Notes under the pieces: generated by a model
Told to the model about the DNA's origin: nothing
The model's database searches: none
Seen by the model: the letters and a program-made list of their open reading frames with translations, nothing else
Source: Gordonia gummivorans
GTDB taxonomy: Bacteria > Actinomycetota > Actinomycetes > Mycobacteriales > Mycobacteriaceae
Assembly (NCBI RefSeq): GCF_022513585.1
Contig: NZ_JAKWBF010000005.1
Location: 62,001-126,000 of the forward strand
Direction: 5' to 3'
DNA length: 64,000 nt
Shown: positions 16,745-25,834 of the stretch, in pieces
Layout of the letters: each line of letters opens with the position of its first letter
Numbering within the stretch: position 1 is the first letter of the stretch
Position numbers and translations under genes: made by a program

Positions 16745-17533
16745 ATGAAGGCAGTTGTGTTCGGGGCGACGGGCACGCTCGGCTCGGCGCTCACGCAACG
16801 ATTGAGCGACAACGGTGTCGACGTGGTGTCGGCGTCGCGGGCATCTGGCGTGGATGCCTATCGCGGAGAAGGATTGGACGCGGCGATTGCGGGAGCAGAC
16901 GTGGTGGTGGACTGCCTCAACGTCACGACCATGAAGGCGAAAGAGGCTGTCGACTTCTTCACGACCGCTGCGGGCAACGTGGGTCGCGCAGCAGCGGCAG
17001 CGGGAGCGCCCGTTGTGTGCCTGTCGATCGTCAACGCGTCCGACCCGGCGGTGAATCGCAAGTTCGGTTACTACCAGGGGAAAGCCGCGCAGGAGGAGGC
17101 CTACGCCAGCGTCGTGGCGCCCGAGAACCTGACCATCGTGAAATCGGTGCAATGGTACGAACTCGCCGAACAGTTGCTGGGCATGATGCGGCTCGGGCCG
17201 ATCGCTGCGGTGCCGCACATGCGCGCTCGGCCGGCCGCCGCCGCCGATGTCGCGTCGGTACTCGCCGACGTCGTCGCGGCAGCGCAGCACAAGCCCGCCG
17301 ATGGCGTAATCGAGGTGGCCGGTCCGCAGGTTCTCGACCTGGTCGATGTCGCGAAAGCCATTGCGCGACAGAAGGGGTCACCCAAGTGGGTGGTCGGGAT
17401 CCGCTTCGGTGGTGCCGCCATCCGGGACGGTGGGCTGGTGCCGTCCGCGCCGGACATCGTGACACCGACCGGCCTCGACGACTGGCTGGCCGAAAGATCC
17501 GGTCCTGCCGCGACCGTGGAGAACCGGCGATGA
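16745..17533 (+). CDS. NAD(P)-binding (NmrA/atypical SDR) protein
   Basis: The 262-residue protein starts MKAVVFGATGTLGSALTQRL, a Rossmann GxxGxxG dinucleotide-binding motif, and continues as an atypical short-chain dehydrogenase of the NmrA/NAD(P)H-binding type. A conserved LSIVNASDP segment and the YYQGKAAQE stretch suggest an extended SDR-like active site with Tyr and Lys. An ACGGAGA ribosome-binding site precedes the ATG at 16745. It is divergent from a MocR regulator and shares the inverted repeat between them, so it is probably the regulated target. No specific substrate can be named. Confidence 0.85.
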   Translation: MKAVVFGATGTLGSALTQRLSDNGVDVVSASRASGVDAYRGEGLDAAIAGADVVVDCLNVTTMKAKEAVDFFTTAAGNVGRAAAAAGAPVVCLSIVNASDPAVNRKFGYYQGKAAQEEAYASVVAPENLTIVKSVQWYELAEQLLGMMRLGPIAAVPHMRARPAAAADVASVLADVVAAAQHKPADGVIEVAGPQVLDLVDVAKAIARQKGSPKWVVGIRFGGAAIRDGGLVPSAPDIVTPTGLDDWLAERSGPAATVENRR

Positions 17534-17606
17534 GCACCGCCACGCGGCCGGCGACCCGGATGTGGATTCCGCCGGGCTCGACGAGCGTTCGCCGGACCGG
17601 CGCGGG

Positions 17607-18548
17607 TCACAGCTTCCGCAGCCGCACCCGATTGATCGAATGATCGACGTCCTTGCGCAGCACCAGGGATGCCCGGGGTCGGGTCGGGAGGATGTTCTCG
17701 ATCAGATTGGGGCGGTTGATGGAAAGCCAGAGATCGCGTGCGGCCGCCGTCGCCTGGTCGTCGGTGAGGGACGCGTAGGCGTGGAAATGTGAGTTGGGAT
17801 CGGCGAACGACGTGGTTCGCATCTTCAGGAATCTCGACACGTACCACTGTTCGATGTCGTCCATCTTGGCGTCGACGTAGATGGAGAAGTCGAACAGGTC
17901 CGACACCATCAGCGTGGGACCGGTCTGTAAGACGTTGAGTCCCTCCAGGATCAGGATGTCGGGCTGGCGCACGTAGTGGTAGACGTCGGGCACGATGTCG
18001 TAGGCGATGTGGGAATAGACGGGAGCGGTCACCTCGCGTGCGCCGGACTTCACCTCGGTGACGAACCGCAGCAGTGCACGCCGATCGTAGGATTCTGGAA
18101 AACCCTTGCGATGCATGATTCCTCGGCGTTCCAGAACCGACGTCGGCAACAGGAAGCCGTCGGTGGTCACCAAGTCCACCTTGGGGTGGGAATCCCATCG
18201 GGCGAGCAGGGCGGCGAGGACGCGGGCGGTGGTCGATTTGCCGACCGCCACGCTGCCCGCGATGCCGATCACGAAGGGGACCTGCCGGGAGTGCTGCCGT
18301 TCGCCGAGGAACGTCGACGTGGCGGCGAACAACCGCTGCCGGGCGGCGATCTGTAGGTGGATGAGACGCGAGAGCGGTAGATAGACGTCGGCGACCTCGT
18401 CGAGGTCGATCTGTTCACCGAGGCCGACGAGTTCGGCGAGCTCGTACTCGTTGAGCACCATCGGCATCGATTGCCGCAGGTCACGCCACTGCTTGCGATC
18501 GAGTTCCAGATACAGACTGGGATCGCGATCGGAGGTGTGGCGCGCCAT
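17607..18548 (-). CDS. coaA: Pantothenate kinase type I CoaA
   Basis: CoaA phosphorylates pantothenate, the committed step of coenzyme A synthesis. The 313-residue protein has the P-loop GSVAVGKST at residues 98-106, the [12 protein letters not shown] and [11 protein letters not shown] segments, and [11 protein letters not shown], all typical of prokaryotic type I PanK. Length matches the family. Position before the DUF885 and glyA genes corresponds to Rv1092c upstream of Rv1093 in M. tuberculosis. The last residues [23 protein letters not shown] region and a basic C-terminus are also conserved. Feedback by CoA is known for the family. Confidence 0.97.
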   Translation of the reverse strand: MARHTSDRDPSLYLELDRKQWRDLRQSMPMVLNEYELAELVGLGEQIDLDEVADVYLPLSRLIHLQIAARQRLFAATSTFLGERQHSRQVPFVIGIAGSVAVGKSTTARVLAALLARWDSHPKVDLVTTDGFLLPTSVLERRGIMHRKGFPESYDRRALLRFVTEVKSGAREVTAPVYSHIAYDIVPDVYHYVRQPDILILEGLNVLQTGPTLMVSDLFDFSIYVDAKMDDIEQWYVSRFLKMRTTSFADPNSHFHAYASLTDDQATAAARDLWLSINRPNLIENILPTRPRASLVLRKDVDHSINRVRLRKL

Positions 18549-18643
18549 CAGAAGCGACTTCCGGTCACCGTGGGGGGCTCGGACCTGGTCGTCATGCGCT
18601 ACAGCCTATTAGTGTCACCTCACGGTCGCGTAGCCTGCCTCCC

Positions 18644-19852
18644 ATGTCCTCATTGGTCGCCGACTACCTGCGCTTGGGCCTGGCTTTCGACCGCCTCGAA
18701 GAGGGATTCGTCGACGCCTACACCGGCGACCCCGCGATCCTTGCCGAGGTGGCGGGTGCGCCGACGCCCGAGCCTGCGGCGCTGGCACGGCGCGCACGTG
18801 ACCTGCGTGCTGAGTTGCCCGCCGGCCTCGACTCCGATCGGGCTGCCTTTGTCGGTGCTCATCTGCGGGCGCTCGAGTGCTCGGCTCGCACATTCGCGGG
18901 CGAGCAGATCGGGTTCGTCGACGAGGTCCGTGCCTACTTCGACGTCGACATCGCGATGGGCGACGAGGAGACCTACCGTCGCGCACACGTCGAGCTCGGC
19001 GAGGCGCTCGGTGTCGCCGATGCCGAGGGCGACCGACTCACCGGCGCGTACACGGCTTATCGCAAGGCCGACGAGATCGGCCCAGAGAAGGTCGACGAGT
19101 GCGTGCGGGCGTTCAGCGGAGCGTTGCGGGAGAAGGTGCGTGATGCATATCCGTTGCCGGACAACGAGATCGTCGAGTTCGAGGTGGTCACCGACAAGCC
19201 GTGGTCGGGGTTCAACTACTACCTCGGCGACTATCGCTCCCGGGTGGCCATCAATGTCGATCTCACCCAGCACATGTCGAACCTGCCGCACCTGATCGCG
19301 CACGAGGCCTATCCCGGCCACCACACCGAGCATTGCCGGAAGGAACAGTTCCTCGTCGAGCAGAGCGGTCAGAACGAGCAGTGCATCTTCCTGGTCAACA
19401 CACCGCAATGCCTGATGGCCGAGGGCCTCGCCGACCACGCTCTCGGAGCCATCGTCGGTCCGGACTGGGGGATGTGGGCGCAGGAGATCTACGCCGATCT
19501 GGGTCTGCGATTCGACGGTGAACGTGCGCAACGGGTTTCGCGGGCAGCGGGCGGCCTGCTCGGGGTTCGGCAGGACGCGGCCCTGCTGCTGCATGATCGG
19601 CACGCCGACCACGACAGCGTCGTCGCGTATCTGCGGCGATGGCTGCTCGCCCCCGAGGAACGGGCGCGCCAGATGCTGCGGTTCCTCACTTCACCGCTGT
19701 GGCGTGCCTACATCTCCACCTACGTCGAGGGCTATCGGCTGCTCGACCAATGGCTCGACGCCGATCCGGCCGGCGACCGCGCTGCCCGTTTCGGCCGGCT
19801 CCTCGACGAACCCCTGATCCCGGCGTCCTTGCGCGCGGAACTGACCCAATAG
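18644..19852 (+). CDS. DUF885 family protein, metallopeptidase-like
   Basis: The 402-residue protein contains HEAYPGHH at residues 220-227, the zinc-binding-like motif typical of the DUF885 family, plus the following CRKEQF region and a glutamate in [12 protein letters not shown] that could be the third ligand. Many DUF885 members are longer (about 550-600 residues) and secreted; this one has no signal peptide and is shorter, so it is probably cytoplasmic. It lies divergent from coaA and 10 bp upstream of glyA, so it may be co-transcribed with glyA. Peptidase activity is a family-based guess. Confidence 0.85.
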   Translation: MSSLVADYLRLGLAFDRLEEGFVDAYTGDPAILAEVAGAPTPEPAALARRARDLRAELPAGLDSDRAAFVGAHLRALECSARTFAGEQIGFVDEVRAYFDVDIAMGDEETYRRAHVELGEALGVADAEGDRLTGAYTAYRKADEIGPEKVDECVRAFSGALREKVRDAYPLPDNEIVEFEVVTDKPWSGFNYYLGDYRSRVAINVDLTQHMSNLPHLIAHEAYPGHHTEHCRKEQFLVEQSGQNEQCIFLVNTPQCLMAEGLADHALGAIVGPDWGMWAQEIYADLGLRFDGERAQRVSRAAGGLLGVRQDAALLLHDRHADHDSVVAYLRRWLLAPEERARQMLRFLTSPLWRAYISTYVEGYRLLDQWLDADPAGDRAARFGRLLDEPLIPASLRAELTQ

Positions 19853-19862
19853 ACTGTCCGGC

Positions 19863-21170
19863 ATGACCGCGAACTCTGAGTCCGTGAACTCCCAATCGCT
19901 CGCCGATCTCGACCCCGACGTGGCCGCCGCCATGAACGGTGAGCTGAGTCGCCAGCGCGACACCCTGGAGATGATCGCGTCGGAGAATTTCGTGCCGCGT
20001 GCCGTGTTGCAGGCGCAGGGCAGTGTGCTGACCAACAAGTACGCCGAGGGTTACCCGGGTCGCCGCTACTACGGCGGGTGTGAGTACGTCGACGTGGTCG
20101 AGGACATCGCCCGCAACCGCGCCAAGGAGCTGTTCGGCGCCGACTTCGCGAATGTGCAGCCGCATTCGGGCGCGCAGGCCAACGCCGCCGTGCTGGCCGC
20201 GTTGATGGAACCGGGGGAGACGCTGCTCGGCCTCGACCTCGCGCACGGCGGGCACCTCACCCACGGCATGCGGCTGAACTTCTCGGGCAAGCTCTACGAG
20301 AACGCCTTCTACGGCGTCAGCAAAGAGGACTTCCGCGTCGACATGGACGAGGTGCGCAAGATCGCCCTCGACACCCGGCCCAAGGTGATCGTCGCCGGCT
20401 GGTCGGCGTATCCGCGCACCCTCGACTTCGAGGCGTTCCGCTCGATCGCCGACGAGGTCGGCGCCTACCTCTGGACCGATATGGCGCACTTCGCCGGACT
20501 GGTGGCCGCCGGCCTGCATCCGTCTCCGGTCCCGCACTCCGACGTCGTGTCCTCGACCGTCCACAAGACACTCGGCGGGCCGCGGTCGGGCATCATCCTG
20601 GCCAAGCAGGAGTGGGCCAAGAAGCTCAACTCGGCGGTGTTCCCCGGCCAGCAGGGCGGCCCGCTGATGCACGTCATCGCGGCCAAGGCCGTCGCCCTGA
20701 AGATCGCCGGCACCGACGAGTTCAAGAAACGTCAGCAGCGCACGCTGTCGGGCGCCAAGATCCTGGCCGAGCGGCTGACCGGTGAGGACGTGTCCAAGGC
20801 GGGCGTGTCCGTGCTGACCGGCGGTACCGACGTCCACCTGGTGCTCGTCGACCTGCGCAACAGCTCGCTCGACGGTCAACAGGCCGAGGACCTGCTGCAT
20901 CAGGTGGGCATCACCGTCAATCGCAACGCGGTGCCGTTCGACCCGCGCCCGCCGATGGTCACCTCGGGTCTGCGCATCGGTACGCCCGCACTCGCCACCC
21001 GCGGATTCGGCGACGAACAGTTCACCGAGGTCGCCGACATCATCGCCACCGCGTTGGCAGCAGGGGAGTCGGCGGATGTCGCAACGCTGCGTGGTCGGGT
21101 GTCGCAGCTGGCGCTGGACTTCCCGCTCTACGACGGTCTCGAGCAGTGGGGACTGATGAGCGGGTCCTGA
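19863..21170 (+). CDS. glyA: Serine hydroxymethyltransferase
   Basis: SHMT interconverts serine plus tetrahydrofolate with glycine plus methylene-tetrahydrofolate, a main source of one-carbon units. The 435-residue protein has [34 protein letters not shown], the PLP motif [12 protein letters not shown] with Lys235, and the C-terminal substrate region [12 protein letters not shown]. Length and motifs are standard for bacterial GlyA. It follows the DUF885 gene by 10 bp and precedes an acyl-ACP desaturase gene, as in the Rv1093-Rv1094 region of M. tuberculosis. Confidence 0.98.
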   Translation: MTANSESVNSQSLADLDPDVAAAMNGELSRQRDTLEMIASENFVPRAVLQAQGSVLTNKYAEGYPGRRYYGGCEYVDVVEDIARNRAKELFGADFANVQPHSGAQANAAVLAALMEPGETLLGLDLAHGGHLTHGMRLNFSGKLYENAFYGVSKEDFRVDMDEVRKIALDTRPKVIVAGWSAYPRTLDFEAFRSIADEVGAYLWTDMAHFAGLVAAGLHPSPVPHSDVVSSTVHKTLGGPRSGIILAKQEWAKKLNSAVFPGQQGGPLMHVIAAKAVALKIAGTDEFKKRQQRTLSGAKILAERLTGEDVSKAGVSVLTGGTDVHLVLVDLRNSSLDGQQAEDLLHQVGITVNRNAVPFDPRPPMVTSGLRIGTPALATRGFGDEQFTEVADIIATALAAGESADVATLRGRVSQLALDFPLYDGLEQWGLMSGS

Positions 21171-21214
21171 CCCGGAATTGCTCCCGCCCCGCACGCGTCC
21201 GTATCCTTGCACCG

Positions 21215-22084
21215 ATGAACGCCTTGGATGAAGACGACCTGATCATCGCGCTCGAGAAGGCCCTTCCCGAGATCGCGGAAGACCACCAGGCGGCAGCCAC
21301 GCCGTGGAGCCCGCACGACTGGGTGCCGTGGGACGACGGCCGCAACTTCGCGTTCCTCGGCGGTGACGACTGGGATCCGTCGCAGGCGACGCTGTCCGAC
21401 GAGGCACGTGCCGGATCGCTGGCCCTGCTGCTGACCAAGGACAACCTGCCGTCCTACCACCGGGTGCTGGCCAAGCATTTCCCGGCGTTCTCGGACTGGC
21501 GGCAGCTGGTCGGTGTGTGGACCGCCGAGGACAACCGGCACGCGATCGTGCTGCGCGACTACCTGGTGGTCAAGCGCGCGATCGATCCGGTGGACTCCGA
21601 GGAGCGTCGCCGTGAGCACGTGACCAAGGGCTACCGGCAGAACACCGCCGCAGAGGGCGAATTGGGTCCGCTCGACGTCCTGGCCATGATGGCCGTCCAC
21701 GAGAACCAGTGTGTGCACTTCATCAAGCGGCTCTCCGCTGTCGTCGGCGACGACGTCTACCAGCAGATCCTCACGAAGATCTCCAACGACGACCGCGTGC
21801 AGGGCGAGACGTTTGCCGCATTCCTGAATGCCGGACTGGTGGCCGACCAGGACACCACCGTCCTCGCCCTCGACAAGGCGCTCGCCCGCAACGAGGCGAT
21901 CGGTAGCGACATCGACGATTTCGAGCCCGAATGGGCGCTCATCTCCGACTACGAGAACGCCGACACCAGGCAGGCCACCGCCGCCACGATCGTCGACGCG
22001 ATCAAGCTGGAGAGCGTGCACGGACTGGGTGACGACGCCGAGGCCGCGCGGCAGCGGATTCTCGCACTCGCCGGCCGCGGGTGA
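21215..22084 (+). CDS. desA2: Acyl-ACP desaturase-like diiron protein (DesA2 type)
   Basis: The 289-residue protein belongs to the stearoyl-ACP desaturase/ferritin-like fold. A four-helix-bundle metal motif is seen in WTAEDNRHAIVLRDYL (ExxRH) and a second region in MMAVHENQCVHFIKRL. Position after glyA and before phoH2 matches Rv1094 (desA2). The mycobacterial DesA2 is an atypical member linked to mycolic acid precursor synthesis. The ATG at 21215 is chosen because it gives the conserved N-terminus, while an earlier in-frame start at 21146 overlaps glyA. Desaturation activity is inferred by homology. Confidence 0.88.
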   Translation: MNALDEDDLIIALEKALPEIAEDHQAAATPWSPHDWVPWDDGRNFAFLGGDDWDPSQATLSDEARAGSLALLLTKDNLPSYHRVLAKHFPAFSDWRQLVGVWTAEDNRHAIVLRDYLVVKRAIDPVDSEERRREHVTKGYRQNTAAEGELGPLDVLAMMAVHENQCVHFIKRLSAVVGDDVYQQILTKISNDDRVQGETFAAFLNAGLVADQDTTVLALDKALARNEAIGSDIDDFEPEWALISDYENADTRQATAATIVDAIKLESVHGLGDDAEAARQRILALAGRG

Positions 22085-22109
22085 ACCTCGACTGAACTAC
22101 TGAAGCGAT

Positions 22110-22153
22110 TCGGCGCCACCGGGGGCGAAGAAAACCCTGGTGGCGCCGATTTG
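22110..22153 (+). terminator. Hairpin terminator after desA2
   Basis: TCGGCGCCACCGGG (22110-22123) pairs with the downstream arm ending GGTGGCGCCGA (22135-22149) with one bulged base, around an A-rich loop. The arm is followed by TTT. It lies 25 bp after the desA2 stop codon, as expected for the end of the DUF885-glyA-desA2 unit. Confidence 0.75.
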
Positions 22154-22292
22154 CGTCCCTGTGAAAAAGATACGTCCGGTTAACGCACAATTCACGCCGA
22201 CACCCCCGTGTCGGCGCGCCGCGCCGACCGTACGCGCGTACGTTGACGAGTGACGGGCCGCGGGGAAGCGGTTCGTCCGGGAGGTTCAATTC

Positions 22293-22349
22293 GTGGTTTG
22301 CACCAGCAGCACGAGGGGGCCGGCCCCGGTCCTCGTCCACCTCGGCTGA
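22293..22349 (+). CDS. Possible 18-residue upstream peptide in the phoH2 leader
   Basis: A GTG at 22293 is preceded by GGGAGG at 22279-22284 with eight bases between, close to ideal spacing, and opens an 18-codon frame encoding a peptide with one cysteine and a Ser/Thr run. Its TGA at 22347-22349 lies in the tetraloop of a 7-bp hairpin. The gene is predicted only from the strong ribosome-binding site and position; no homology is claimed. Confidence 0.35.
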   Translation: MVCTSSTRGPAPVLVHLG

Positions 22350-22415
22350 CGCCGAGGACCGCAGACACTGGACCGACCGGTCGACCTAACAGGTTTGTGC
22401 GGGCGCCGCACAAAC
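22327..22415 (+). promoter_or_regulatory. Structured phoH2 leader with mutually exclusive hairpins
   Basis: The 343-bp gap between desA2 and phoH2 is not empty. CGGTCCTCG (22327-22335) can pair with CGAGGACCG (22353-22361), while CCTCGGC (22340-22346) can pair with GCCGAGG (22351-22357); both use the same 3' segment and so exclude each other. A third, perfect 10-bp hairpin with a 3-base loop (22393-22415) ends two bases before the TAGGAG ribosome-binding site of phoH2. A 14-bp palindrome, CGTACGCGCGTACG, lies further up at 22229-22242. Regulatory meaning is inferred. Confidence 0.45.
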
Positions 22416-22427
22416 GTAGGAGCCCAC

Positions 22428-23738
22428 GTGACCACACGCACCTACGTCCTCGACACCTCCGTCTTGCTGTCCGACCCCTGGGCGGTCATGCGCTTCGCCG
22501 AGCACCATGTGGTTCTGCCACTGGTGGTCATCGGCGAACTCGAGGGCAAACGTCACCATCACGAGCTCGGCTGGTTTGCGCGCGAATCCTTGCGCATGCT
22601 CGATGACCTGCGATTGGCCCACGGTCGCCTCGATGTCCCGATTCCGATCGGCGACGACGGCGGCACGCTGCAGGTGGAGCTGAACCACACCGATCCCGCG
22701 GTGCTGCCGGCCGGTTTCCGTACGGAGACCAACGACTCACGCATTCTGGCGTGTGCGCTCAACCTGCGTGCCGAGGGCCGCGACGTCACGCTGGTCTCCA
22801 AGGACACCCCGTTGCGCGTGAAGGCGGGTGCTGTCGGCCTGGCCGCCGACGAGTATCACGCCCAGGACGTGGTGGTCTCCGGTTGGTCGGGCATGACCGA
22901 ACTCGACGTCAACTCCACGGTGATCGATACGCTGTTCGCCGACGGCGTGGTGGATCTCGATGCCGCACGGGAACTGCCGTGCCACACCGGAATCCGACTT
23001 CTCGGACATGGCTCGTCGAGTGCGCTCGGACGGGTGACGGCCGAGAAGCGCGTCCAGCTGGTGCGTGGTGACCGAGAGGCCTTCGGACTGCACGGCCGTT
23101 CCGCGGAGCAGCGCGTCGCTCTCGATCTGTTGCTCGACGAGAGTGTGGGCATCGTGTCGCTCGGCGGCAAGGCCGGCACCGGCAAGTCGGCGCTGGCATT
23201 GTGCGCGGGACTCGAAGCGGTGCTCGAGCGTCGTACGCAGCGCAAGGTCGTCGTCTTCCGTCCGCTGTATGCGGTCGGCGGCCAGCAACTCGGCTACCTG
23301 CCGGGCAGCGAGGCCGACAAGATGGGCCCGTGGGCGCAGGCGGTCTTCGACACCCTCGAAGGCCTTGCGTCTCCCGAGGTCATCGAGGAGGTCCTGGCGC
23401 GCGGCATGCTGGAAGTGTTGCCGCTCACGCACATTCGTGGCCGGTCGTTGCACGACTCGTTCGTGATCGTCGACGAGGCGCAGTCGCTGGAACGCAATGT
23501 GCTGCTGACGGTCCTGTCGCGCCTGGGTACGGGGTCACGGGTGGTGCTCACCCACGACGTCGCGCAGCGCGACAACCTGCGCGTCGGGCGGCACGACGGT
23601 GTGGCCGCCGTGATCGAAAAGCTCAAGGGTCACCCGCTTTTCGCGCATGTCACCCTCACCCGCAGCGAGCGGTCGCCGATCGCGGCGCTGGTCACCGAGA
23701 TGCTCGAGGAATTTGGGCCGGGCGCACCGGGAGCGTAG
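22428..23738 (+). CDS. phoH2: PhoH2: PIN-domain ribonuclease fused to PhoH ATPase/helicase
   Basis: The 436-residue protein starts with a PIN domain (about residues 1-150; [17 protein letters not shown] gives the first catalytic aspartate, [12 protein letters not shown] another). The C-terminal half is a PhoH ATPase with Walker [13 protein letters not shown] and Walker [12 protein letters not shown]. PhoH2 proteins of this layout couple ATP-dependent RNA unwinding with sequence-dependent RNA cleavage. Position after the desaturase gene matches Rv1095. The GTG at 22428 gives the conserved N-terminus, with TAGGAG just upstream. The stop codon lies inside the first unit of a 40-bp tandem repeat, so the last residues are repeat-encoded. 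Confidence 0.95.
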   Translation: MTTRTYVLDTSVLLSDPWAVMRFAEHHVVLPLVVIGELEGKRHHHELGWFARESLRMLDDLRLAHGRLDVPIPIGDDGGTLQVELNHTDPAVLPAGFRTETNDSRILACALNLRAEGRDVTLVSKDTPLRVKAGAVGLAADEYHAQDVVVSGWSGMTELDVNSTVIDTLFADGVVDLDAARELPCHTGIRLLGHGSSSALGRVTAEKRVQLVRGDREAFGLHGRSAEQRVALDLLLDESVGIVSLGGKAGTGKSALALCAGLEAVLERRTQRKVVVFRPLYAVGGQQLGYLPGSEADKMGPWAQAVFDTLEGLASPEVIEEVLARGMLEVLPLTHIRGRSLHDSFVIVDEAQSLERNVLLTVLSRLGTGSRVVLTHDVAQRDNLRVGRHDGVAAVIEKLKGHPLFAHVTLTRSERSPIAALVTEMLEEFGPGAPGA

Positions 23739-23829
23739 CGAGCGGGCGCCATTCAGGCTCAGCGCACCGGGAGCGTAGCGAGCGGGCGCCATTCAGGCTC
23801 AGCGCACCGGGAGCGTAGCGAGCGGGCGC
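23722..23829. repeat. Three tandem copies of a 40-bp repeat
   Basis: Units begin at 23722, 23762 and 23802 (GCGCACCGGGAGCGTAGCGA in each); the first two are identical through the junction and the third is cut after 28 bases. The first unit encodes the last codons and TAG stop of phoH2. The array fills most of the gap to the convergent methyltransferase gene. Confidence 0.9.
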
Positions 23830-23850
23830 GATCGAGCTGAGCCTGCGTGA

Positions 23851-24663
23851 TCAGGCCGGGGTGCATTCGAAGAGGTTGAGCTTGTAGGTGCTCACCATGG
23901 GTGTCCACCCGATGGCCTTCAGTCCGTAGCGGTACAACGGGGGCCAGGTACGGGCGACGTCGGGTTGCGGCTGCGCGAAGGTGCGTGATTCGAGTAGCCG
24001 CAACCCGCACGACTCGAGAGTGCTCGGGTCGTCGCACACCCATTTCATCCGTGCCGCAACGGCTTTGAACACCGGATTGCGATCCTGCGTGCTCATCATG
24101 GCCTTGCCGCCGGTGTCGATGGCGAGTTTGCTGCCGGCGAATGCGCGTGCGATCGAGGACAGGACGGCGGTCACCTCGTCGGCGTCGAAGTAGAGCAGGA
24201 CCGCTTCGCTGAGCAGGAACACCAGTCCGTCGTTCGCGGATACTGTTGTGTGCCAGTCGGTGTCGAATATGGACCCGGCGAGCATCGTGTACCGGTCGGA
24301 GTCGGAGAAGAATTTTCGACGCAGTGCCATGGTGTCGTCGACGTCGAGGTCGAACCAGCGCACGCGTCCGTTGTCGAGTCGTTGGAATCGCGTCGACAGA
24401 CCGCACCCGAGATCGACGACCCTGCCGTCGGGATGCTCGGCGAGAAAGTCCCGGACGTACTGATCGAAGATCGACGCCCGTGTCACCGAACCGCCGAGCG
24501 ACGGTCCGCGGAACTTGGCGAAGTCGTAGTCGATGGCGTCGACGAGTTCGGCGGCCTTGCGATCGTGCAGCACGCTGTTCTTCTTGCCGGCGTCGAGCGC
24601 CCGACCGTAGAGGGGGATGAGGAGAGTTTCTTGGATGTCGCCGAGTGCGACCGGTTCGCCCAT
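23851..24663 (-). CDS. SAM-dependent methyltransferase, leucine carboxyl methyltransferase-like
   Basis: The 270-residue protein has the class I SAM-binding motif VVDLGCGLSTRFQRL, followed by VRWFDLDVDD and a later FLLSEAVLLYF segment. This pattern is typical of the leucine carboxyl methyltransferase superfamily (COG3315), many actinobacterial members of which are O-methyltransferases of unknown substrate. It is convergent with phoH2 across the 40-bp repeats and divergent from the L,D-transpeptidase gene. No substrate can be named. Confidence 0.87.
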   Translation of the reverse strand: MGEPVALGDIQETLLIPLYGRALDAGKKNSVLHDRKAAELVDAIDYDFAKFRGPSLGGSVTRASIFDQYVRDFLAEHPDGRVVDLGCGLSTRFQRLDNGRVRWFDLDVDDTMALRRKFFSDSDRYTMLAGSIFDTDWHTTVSANDGLVFLLSEAVLLYFDADEVTAVLSSIARAFAGSKLAIDTGGKAMMSTQDRNPVFKAVAARMKWVCDDPSTLESCGLRLLESRTFAQPQPDVARTWPPLYRYGLKAIGWTPMVSTYKLNLFECTPA

Positions 24664-24774
24664 GCCCGACAGCGTACTTAGGGTTACCTAATTCAGCTAG
24701 GTCCGCTTGACCCTATCCAAACCGCACCGTGACCGTCGCGTGACTCACGGCCACTTGCGCACTGGCACACTGAT

Positions 24775-25689
24775 GTGGTGCGAAAGTTACTGATGAGGCG
24801 AATGAGACTGTTGGTGCTGATGGTGATTGCGGTGCTTGCCGCCTTCGCGGTCGGTGCCGGCCAGTCCGTTGCTGCGCCGGGAACGACGACCACGCCGCCG
24901 CCGAGCCCCGGGCCGACCGGGCAGACCCCTGGCCTGGGCATTCCCATTCTCGACGGGCTGCTGAACATGTTGGCCGGTGGGCTCGGATCCACCGAGGGCA
25001 ACGGCGCGAATGGCGACTCCAACCAGCTGATTGTGGTGAGCGCCCCCAAGGAGGCAGACACGACGGCCACGTTGACCGCCTTCGAACGTGGCTCCGACAA
25101 GAGCTGGAAGCCGGTCATCGGCCCGACCAAGGCCTTCCTGGGATCGCTCGGCATGGGAGAGCCCAAGGACAACGTCTACCGGACGCCGAAAGGCAACTTC
25201 GCTCTCGACCAGGCATTCGGACGTCAGGTCAACCCCGGCACCAAGATGCCGTACTTCAAGACCGACGCCCAGGACTGGTGGGACTCCAACATGAAGTCGC
25301 CGACCTACAACACCCATGTGCGGTCGGTGAACGGGCCGGGCGGCGACAGCGAGAACCTGTACAAGGTCGGCGCGATGTACGACTACGCGGTCAACATCGC
25401 ACACAACCCGCAGCGGACTCCCGGCAAGGCGTCGGCGATCTTCCTGCACGTCACCGACAATCAGCCGACGATGGGTTGCGTAGCCATTGAACGCGAGATG
25501 ATGAAGAAGACGCTCGTGTGGCTGGACCCGGCGAAGAAGCCGCGCATCGTCATCGGCGTCAACGAGAAGGCGCCGTCGGGCAATTCGACGACGCCGGCAC
25601 CCGGTGGCGACCTCCTCACCGGTCTGCTGACCCAGCTGATGAACCTCGTCCCGGCGCTATTGGGAGCCGGAGCGGGCAGTCTCAACTGA
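24775..25689 (+). CDS. Secreted L,D-transpeptidase-family protein
   Basis: The 304-residue protein has an N-terminal signal peptide (hydrophobic stretch about residues 10-33), a Pro/Thr-rich linker, and a YkuD-like domain with the active-site signature at His225 and Cys235 (HVTDNQPTMGC). L,D-transpeptidases make 3-3 peptidoglycan cross-links outside the membrane. The Gly/Leu-rich C-terminal tail is unusual and may anchor the protein. The start is GTG at 24775 or the adjacent GTG at 24778; no ribosome-binding site is evident, so the message may be leaderless. It could also act as a carboxypeptidase. Confidence 0.85.
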   Translation: MVRKLLMRRMRLLVLMVIAVLAAFAVGAGQSVAAPGTTTTPPPSPGPTGQTPGLGIPILDGLLNMLAGGLGSTEGNGANGDSNQLIVVSAPKEADTTATLTAFERGSDKSWKPVIGPTKAFLGSLGMGEPKDNVYRTPKGNFALDQAFGRQVNPGTKMPYFKTDAQDWWDSNMKSPTYNTHVRSVNGPGGDSENLYKVGAMYDYAVNIAHNPQRTPGKASAIFLHVTDNQPTMGCVAIEREMMKKTLVWLDPAKKPRIVIGVNEKAPSGNSTTPAPGGDLLTGLLTQLMNLVPALLGAGAGSLN

Positions 25690-25715
25690 CCTGCTCCCGC
25701 CGGCTGATCACCCCC

Positions 25716-25820
25716 GCTGCCTGAGGTGCGAGGAGAGCTAGCGACGAGCCTCGAAGGCCTGGTGAGACAACAATGTCCTCTCACCAGGGGCTTCGAGGCT
25801 CGCAGGCTCGCACCTCAGCC
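25716..25820. repeat. Dispersed palindromic repeat, copy B
   Basis: The element forms a long imperfect hairpin: GCTGCCTGAGGTGCGA at the left end mirrors TCGCACCTCAGC at the right end, and an inner arm CGAGCCTCGAAGGCCTGGTG mirrors the segment ending in TTCGAGGCTCG. It lies between the convergent L,D-transpeptidase and methyltransferase genes. It shares these segments with the copies at 10595-10650 and 52803-52984. Confidence 0.8.
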
Positions 25821-25834
25821 ATCGGTAGGGTGAC

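Noticed and set aside
19686..21212. 508-codon minus-strand frame opposite glyA
   Set aside because: Composition of a shadow frame; glyA is unambiguous.
22190..22427. c-di-AMP (ydaO-type) riboswitch before phoH2
   Set aside because: The conserved sequence blocks of that riboswitch are not found; the region is better described as hairpins with a short frame.
22250..22606. 118-codon frame overlapping the phoH2 start, possible phoAT antitoxin
   Set aside because: It overlaps phoH2 by about 180 bp, is Arg/Pro-rich like a shadow frame, and shows no convincing ribosome-binding site; the 18-codon frame in the leader is better supported.
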